Shown here piece after piece: positions 60,349 through 64,000 of a DNA stretch of 64,000 bases. The stretch covers positions 62,001 to 126,000 of the forward strand of contig NZ_FTMQ01000002.1 in NCBI RefSeq assembly GCF_900156055.1. The letters run 5' to 3'. Origin of the DNA: Rhizobium sp. RU33A (GTDB taxonomy: Bacteria > Pseudomonadota > Alphaproteobacteria > Rhizobiales > Rhizobiaceae). Made by a program: the position numbers and the translations under genes. The notes beneath the pieces are model-generated. The model did not search any database. It was given only the letters and a program-made list of their open reading frames with translations, and had not been told where the DNA came from. Within the stretch, counting starts at the first letter, position 1. Every line of letters begins with the position of its first letter.

Positions 60349-61565
60349 TGACTGTTTTCCAGCACATGGAAGAGGCGCTAGCCGGACTGCATACTGCCGG
60401 CAACTACCGCGTATTCGCGGATCTGGAGCGTCACTGCTCGGCCTTTCCGAAAGCCGCGTTTCACAGTGGTGACGGAACGGCGCGCGAGGTCACCGTCTGG
60501 TGCTCTAACGATTATCTCGGCATGGGCCAGAACCCGCTCGTGACTGAACGGATGATCGAGGTTGTTCGCAAGTGCGGCGCCGGTGCCGGCGGCACGCGCA
60601 ACATCTCCGGGACCAATCATTATCATGTCCTGCTCGAGCAGGAGCTGGCGGACCTGCACGGTAAGGAAGGGGCGCTGATCTTCACCTCGGGCTACGTGTC
60701 CAACTGGGCAGCACTCGGTACGCTGCTCGCAAAGATCCCCGGCATCATCTGCTATTCTGATTCACTCAATCATGCCTCGATGATCGAAGGCATCCGTCAT
60801 TCCCGCTGCATCAAGCGGCAGTTCCGCCACAACGATTACAAGCACCTGCGCGAGCTGATGGCAGCCGACGATCCGGCAGCGCCGAAGCTGGTCGCCTTCG
60901 AGAGCGTCTACTCGATGGATGGCGATATCTCGCCGATCAAGGAGATCTGCGATGTCGCCGACCAGTTTGGTGCCCTGACCTATCTCGATGAGGTACATGC
61001 AGTCGGCATGTACGGGCCGCGCGGCGGTGGCGTAGCCGAGCGCGAAGGCCTTATGGACCGGTTGACGGTCATCGAGGGCACGCTCGGCAAGGCTTTCGGC
61101 GTTATGGGCGGCTATATCACCGGTCCGGCCGTGCTCGTTGACTTTGTTCGCTCGTTTGCCTCAGGCTTCATCTTCACCACAGCCATCCCGCCGGCGCTTG
61201 CTGCCGGGGCGACTGCGTCGATCCGCCATCTCAAGGAAAGCCCCTTCGAGCGCCATATGCATCAGGCGACGGTTGCGAAGGTTCGCCGAGCGCTCGACGT
61301 GCGTGGTATCCCGCACATGCACAACCCTAGCCACATCGTGCCCGTCATGGTCGGCAATGCGGCCAAGTGCAAATGGATCTCGGATGTGTTGCTCGACGAC
61401 TTCGGCATCTATGTCCAGCCAATCAACTATCCAACGGTCGCCGTTGGCAAGGAGCGACTTCGCATTACGCCGACGCCGCTTCACACAGACTCGGATATCG
61501 AACACCTCGCCGAAGCGCTCTGTTCGCTATGGTCGAAATGCGCATTGGCCAGGGCGGTTGCCTGA
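60348..61565 (+). CDS. hemA: 5-aminolevulinate synthase
   Basis: A 405-residue PLP enzyme that joins glycine and succinyl-CoA, the C4 route to tetrapyrroles. Features are [16 protein letters not shown] (about 47-62), [17 protein letters not shown] (about 80-96), [12 protein letters not shown] (about 210-221) and the PLP Lys in [15 protein letters not shown] (about 242-256). The photosynthesis-cluster copy probably supplies the extra flux to bacteriochlorophyll. A housekeeping copy may exist elsewhere. Confidence 0.95.
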   Translation: MTVFQHMEEALAGLHTAGNYRVFADLERHCSAFPKAAFHSGDGTAREVTVWCSNDYLGMGQNPLVTERMIEVVRKCGAGAGGTRNISGTNHYHVLLEQELADLHGKEGALIFTSGYVSNWAALGTLLAKIPGIICYSDSLNHASMIEGIRHSRCIKRQFRHNDYKHLRELMAADDPAAPKLVAFESVYSMDGDISPIKEICDVADQFGALTYLDEVHAVGMYGPRGGGVAEREGLMDRLTVIEGTLGKAFGVMGGYITGPAVLVDFVRSFASGFIFTTAIPPALAAGATASIRHLKESPFERHMHQATVAKVRRALDVRGIPHMHNPSHIVPVMVGNAAKCKWISDVLLDDFGIYVQPINYPTVAVGKERLRITPTPLHTDSDIEHLAEALCSLWSKCALARAVA

Positions 61566-61619
61566 GGGTTACAAAAGCCGTATCGGCACGGCGCAGCCAG
61601 GAGTTTGGAGCCGGACAGG

Positions 61620-62153
61620 ATGACGGACAGCATTTACATTCCAGCGATTGCCGGTGACGGATCGCTCTATCCGATCGAAAAGATGCAGGCGCATCTAGAC
61701 GGCCAGCTGCATCTTGCCGTGTCCGTCTTCGTCTTCGACGGCGACCTGTTGCTCATCCAGAAACGTGCATCAACGAAGTATCACTGTGCCGGACTCTGGG
61801 CGAATACCTGCTGTACCCATCCTCATTGGGACGAAACGGTCGAGGACTGTGCTGAGCGCCGCCTGACCGAAGAGCTCGGCTTTACTTTACCGCTCATTCG
61901 CCATCAGACCGTGGAATATGCTGCCGATGTGGGGCAGGGGCTGAAGGAGCATGAGCGCGTGACGCTGTTCAGCGCCCAGGTCGACAGCCATACCCTGCAG
62001 ATTGCGCCTGTTGAAGGTGAGGTCGAAGAGACCCGCTGGATTGGCCCTCGTGAACTGATGCGGGAAGTGCGCCAGCGCCCGCAGGATTTCACGCCCTGGT
62101 TCCGCATCTATCTTCAGCGCTTTCCGGGCTTGAGTTTCGCCGAAGCGGCCTGA
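61620..62153 (+). CDS. idi: Isopentenyl-diphosphate delta-isomerase, type I
   Basis: A 177-residue Nudix-like enzyme interconverting IPP and DMAPP. The catalytic Cys is in WANTCCTHPHW (about 60-70), the metal and Glu residues are in CAERRLTEELGF (about 78-89) and EVEETRWI (about 138). ATG 61620 has GGAG nine bases upstream. It is the last plus-strand gene of the cluster, 54 bases after hemA, and converges with pufC at a strong hairpin. Confidence 0.92.
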   Translation: MTDSIYIPAIAGDGSLYPIEKMQAHLDGQLHLAVSVFVFDGDLLLIQKRASTKYHCAGLWANTCCTHPHWDETVEDCAERRLTEELGFTLPLIRHQTVEYAADVGQGLKEHERVTLFSAQVDSHTLQIAPVEGEVEETRWIGPRELMREVRQRPQDFTPWFRIYLQRFPGLSFAEAA

Positions 62154-62187
62154 TGCACACACCTATCCCCCATTTTCCTTATTTATA

Positions 62188-62231
62188 AACAGCCAGCATC
62201 GGTAGCCTGAAGGTTACCGATGCTGGCTGTT
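62188..62231. terminator. Bidirectional terminator between idi and pufC
   Basis: AACAGCCAGCATCGGTA (62188-62204) pairs perfectly with its complement at 62215-62231, giving a 17-base stem with a ten-base loop. T-rich sequence follows on both strands (TTTCTG on plus; TTATAAATAAGG on minus). It ends the long bchF-idi run and backs up pufC termination. Confidence 0.85.
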
Positions 62232-62264
62232 TCTGCTGTGCTTGGGCATGCAGCCGGGCGCAGT

Positions 62265-62301
62265 GCGCAAAAAAGAAAGGGAGCGCAAAAAGAAAGGGAG
62301 C
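62265..62301. repeat. Two near-identical tandem copies of GCGCAAAAA(A)GAAAGGGAGC
   Basis: Copy 1 (62265-62284, 20 bases) and copy 2 (62283-62301, 19 bases) differ by one A and share a two-base junction. Copy 2 forms the left arm and T-tract (on minus) of the pufC terminator. A local slippage duplication of the terminator arm is the simplest explanation. Confidence 0.6.
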
Positions 62302-62313
62302 CCTAGAGCTCCC
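62286..62313 (-). terminator. Rho-independent terminator of pufC
   Basis: On the minus strand GGGAGC (from 62313) and GCTCCC form a six-base stem with a six-base loop, followed by TTTCTTTTT. It lies 34 bases after the pufC stop. The nearby 62188-62231 hairpin gives a second stop for read-through. Confidence 0.75.
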
Positions 62314-62347
62314 CTTCCCCTTGCGGCCCGCCTTGGGTTGGTGGCCG

Positions 62348-63517
62348 TCAATCGCTGGTGGTCTGGTTCTCGGCCGGTAGCGCTGCAGCGGCCGTCTGAG
62401 AGGTTGTCTGCATCGGAAGTGCACTGCTCTGCTCTGCAGGTGCCATCCGTTGCGTCACGCCGGGCTGGTAGGTTGTGTAGTCCGGTACCGTGATCGGGCC
62501 CTTCTTTACCAGGGAGTCGACATAGTCCTGGAGCATAGAGACACCGTAGAGCGGCTTCTGCACACCAGCATGGCAGGTGCCGCAGCCGACTTTGAAGACA
62601 TCGCCTTCCGGCCCTTTGCGAATGTCCGGGAAGACCGGCGTCAGGCCGACCATGTAGTTGGCGTTGATGTCCCTGACCATGCGGATGCCGTGCCAGGCGG
62701 TGACGCGCTGCGGCGGGCTTTCATCCCAGGCGTTGAAGGCTCTGGAGTTGTGGCAGGTGGTGCAGTTCACACCGAGCGATTCCGACATGTGCATCATCAA
62801 CGACCACGTCGCTTCGGTTTCCTTGGTGCCAGCCAGATTGGCGCTCGTCGGCAGAGCCGTCGTCGAATGCACTCGGATCTGCTTTGCATCGAGCAGATAG
62901 TCTTTGAGGACGTTCTGCGGCAGAGAAGAATTGCCGGCGAACTTTGCGACGACATTCTGTCCCGCACGGTTCTGTGTCATGCCGCCGGCTGGTTTCGGCT
63001 CGAGATCCTCGTACCAGTAATTGGCGGGGATCGCCTGTCCGCGGTGACAGGTGTAGCAGGTGGCGCCAACCTGACCGACATGGCTCTGCCAGTCGACATT
63101 GATCGCCTGGGTCATCTGGATCATGCGGCGGGAGACGACTTTCTGGTAAACTTCGTCAGATGCGAGGTTTTCCGGATTGTGGCAGTAGTTGCAGCCTTCC
63201 TCTGGCGCGATCCACTCGGTGATCGAGGCCATGAACTGGTTGAACTGGTCGTCTGAGAGATCCCCGAGGATCTGCACATTTTCGTATATGTCACCAGCCC
63301 TGTCCCCCGAGGGGTCGGCTTCCCAGGGGGCTGGCGGCACAACGTTCGCCAGCTTCAGTGCTTCCTGGTTTTCTACATCCCGATGGATATACATGCCGGT
63401 ACCGCGAAAGCCGATCTGTTCGCTCTCGACGGGCGGAGCATCCCAACCGGCGCCGACGAAACTTGCGATCGTCAGCAGGGAACCGGCGGAGACGGCGAAG
63501 GGAATCCAGAGTTTCAT
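62348..63517 (-). CDS. pufC: Reaction-centre tetrahaem cytochrome c subunit
   Basis: A 389-residue periplasmic cytochrome bound to the reaction centre, which re-reduces the special pair. Four haem sites CxxCH are visible: CNYCH (about 107), CYTCH (about 155), CTTCH (about 247) and CGTCH (about 307), with haem-ligand Met residues such as RMIQMTQ and LMMHMSES. The N terminus (MKLWIPFAVSAGSLLTIASFVGAG) has no Cys, so it is probably an uncleaved membrane anchor, not a lipoprotein. The C-terminal extension after about residue 350 is Pro/Ala/Thr/Gln-rich. ATG 63517 follows GAGGAG. Confidence 0.93.
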   Translation of the reverse strand: MKLWIPFAVSAGSLLTIASFVGAGWDAPPVESEQIGFRGTGMYIHRDVENQEALKLANVVPPAPWEADPSGDRAGDIYENVQILGDLSDDQFNQFMASITEWIAPEEGCNYCHNPENLASDEVYQKVVSRRMIQMTQAINVDWQSHVGQVGATCYTCHRGQAIPANYWYEDLEPKPAGGMTQNRAGQNVVAKFAGNSSLPQNVLKDYLLDAKQIRVHSTTALPTSANLAGTKETEATWSLMMHMSESLGVNCTTCHNSRAFNAWDESPPQRVTAWHGIRMVRDINANYMVGLTPVFPDIRKGPEGDVFKVGCGTCHAGVQKPLYGVSMLQDYVDSLVKKGPITVPDYTTYQPGVTQRMAPAEQSSALPMQTTSQTAAAALPAENQTTSD

Positions 63518-63528
63518 CGTCGTTCTCC

Positions 63529-63999
63529 TCAAAGCGCCGGGTCGACGACGCCGGGATAGCCCGGCAACGGGGACACGATCCCGTGGTTGATGCCCCAAAG
63601 GTACCAGTTGTCGACAACGGTGCCTGTCAGCAGGATGCCGATGCCGCCGGTGATCGGGGTCAGAATGGCGAACCACCAGGCCCAGCGGTGGACGGATTCC
63701 ATGGTGGCGTTAAAGCCCATGGTCCATCTCCAGAAGAGGGCTGCGCGTTCGGAAGCGGTGCCGCGATCGGTGATCTGTTCCAGCTCGCGCTCACCTCCAT
63801 ACTTGCCGACGGCCAGGATCGTCGCGCCATGCATCGCAAAGAGCAGTACCGAGCCATAAAGGAAGACGATCGAGAGGCAGTGGAACGGGTTGTAGTAGAG
63901 GTTGCCGTAGCGGATCGAGAAAGCCGCCGTCCAGTCGAGATGCGGGAAGATGCCGAAGGGCACGGCTTCCGAGAAGTTGCCCATCAACAGCGGACGGAT
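63529..63999 (-). CDS. pufM: Photosynthetic reaction centre M subunit (C-terminal part)
   Basis: The last 156 codons of pufM; the gene runs off the right edge. Iron and cofactor ligands in view are His in [10 protein letters not shown], Glu in GGERELEQI and His in [10 protein letters not shown], with the last helix [20 protein letters not shown]. Reading continues in frame to the edge ([16 protein letters not shown]), so no start is inside the window. It lies 11 bases before pufC in the usual pufLMC order; pufL and the LH1 genes are presumably beyond the edge. Confidence 0.93.
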   Translation of the reverse strand: MRPLLMGNFSEAVPFGIFPHLDWTAAFSIRYGNLYYNPFHCLSIVFLYGSVLLFAMHGATILAVGKYGGERELEQITDRGTASERAALFWRWTMGFNATMESVHRWAWWFAILTPITGGIGILLTGTVVDNWYLWGINHGIVSPLPGYPGVVDPAL

Positions 64000-64000
64000 G

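Noticed and set aside
62265..62301. Possible CRISPR-like repeat
   Set aside because: There are only two overlapping copies with no spacer, and one is part of a terminator.

Overview
The window comes from a high-GC alphaproteobacterium that makes bacteriochlorophyll. The left half (1 to about 35 kb) looks like rhizobial carbon and nitrogen metabolism: sugar ABC operons, a GH51 arabinofuranosidase, vanillate demethylase, and glnT with glxBCD-type genes. The right half (about 35.2 to 64 kb) is most of a photosynthesis gene cluster. The best guess is an aerobic anoxygenic phototroph of the Rhizobiales, possibly Rhizobiaceae; that placement rests on gene content and recognised protein families, not on a marker gene. 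No rRNA, tRNA, CRISPR array, insertion sequence or phage gene was seen, and no gene-free stretch exceeds 300 bases.

Left half. 1-1937: the end of an ABC permease, its ATPase and a FAD oxidoreductase. 2043-8855: a minus-strand arabinoside operon (abfA, ATPase, two permeases, binding protein) behind an unusual ArsR-type regulator. 9080-11907: vanA, a GntR/FCD regulator and vanB. 11921-19258: a LacI repressor divergent from a six-gene sugar operon (Gfo/Idh dehydrogenase, TIM-barrel isomerase/epimerase, ABC transporter). 19268-24376: glnT, glxD, glxC, glxB and an XRE-cupin regulator. 24463-28567: a YeiH-family exporter and a DctPMQ TRAP transporter. 28760-33291: flavin reductase, aldo-keto reductase and an SsuD-like monooxygenase, divergent from a GntR regulator and a Gfo/Idh/MocA protein. 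This last block matches the core of the oxidative sulfoquinovose (sulfo-SMO) pathway, and I regard it as the most interesting accessory system here. A lone treZ (33384-35153) separates it from the photosynthesis genes.

Photosynthesis cluster. Minus strand, 35183-38710: a B12/SCHIC-domain regulator, dxs and cytochrome c2. Plus strand: tspO. Minus strand, 39290-45593: a small membrane protein, bchP, a PucC-family transporter, bchG, ppsR and ppaA/aerR. Plus strand, 45801-62153: bchF-bchN-bchB-bchH-bchL-bchM-lhaA-puhA-puhB-puhC-orf-acsF-puhE-hemA-idi, mostly with overlapping or nearly abutting junctions. Minus strand from the right edge: pufM (partial) and pufC, converging on idi at a strong hairpin. 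Together these provide isoprenoid precursors (dxs, idi), 5-aminolevulinate (hemA), the Mg branch (bchH, acsF, bchM), protochlorophyllide reduction (bchNBL), the bacteriochlorophyll tail (bchG, bchP), reaction-centre subunits and assembly factors (puhABCE, lhaA, pufMC), electron donors (PufC, cytochrome c2) and redox/light control (PpsR, two PpaA-like proteins). Sites of the form TGT-N12-ACA, the PpsR/CrtJ target, lie in front of dxs and bchG, and a tandem imperfect pair lies between ppaA and bchF.
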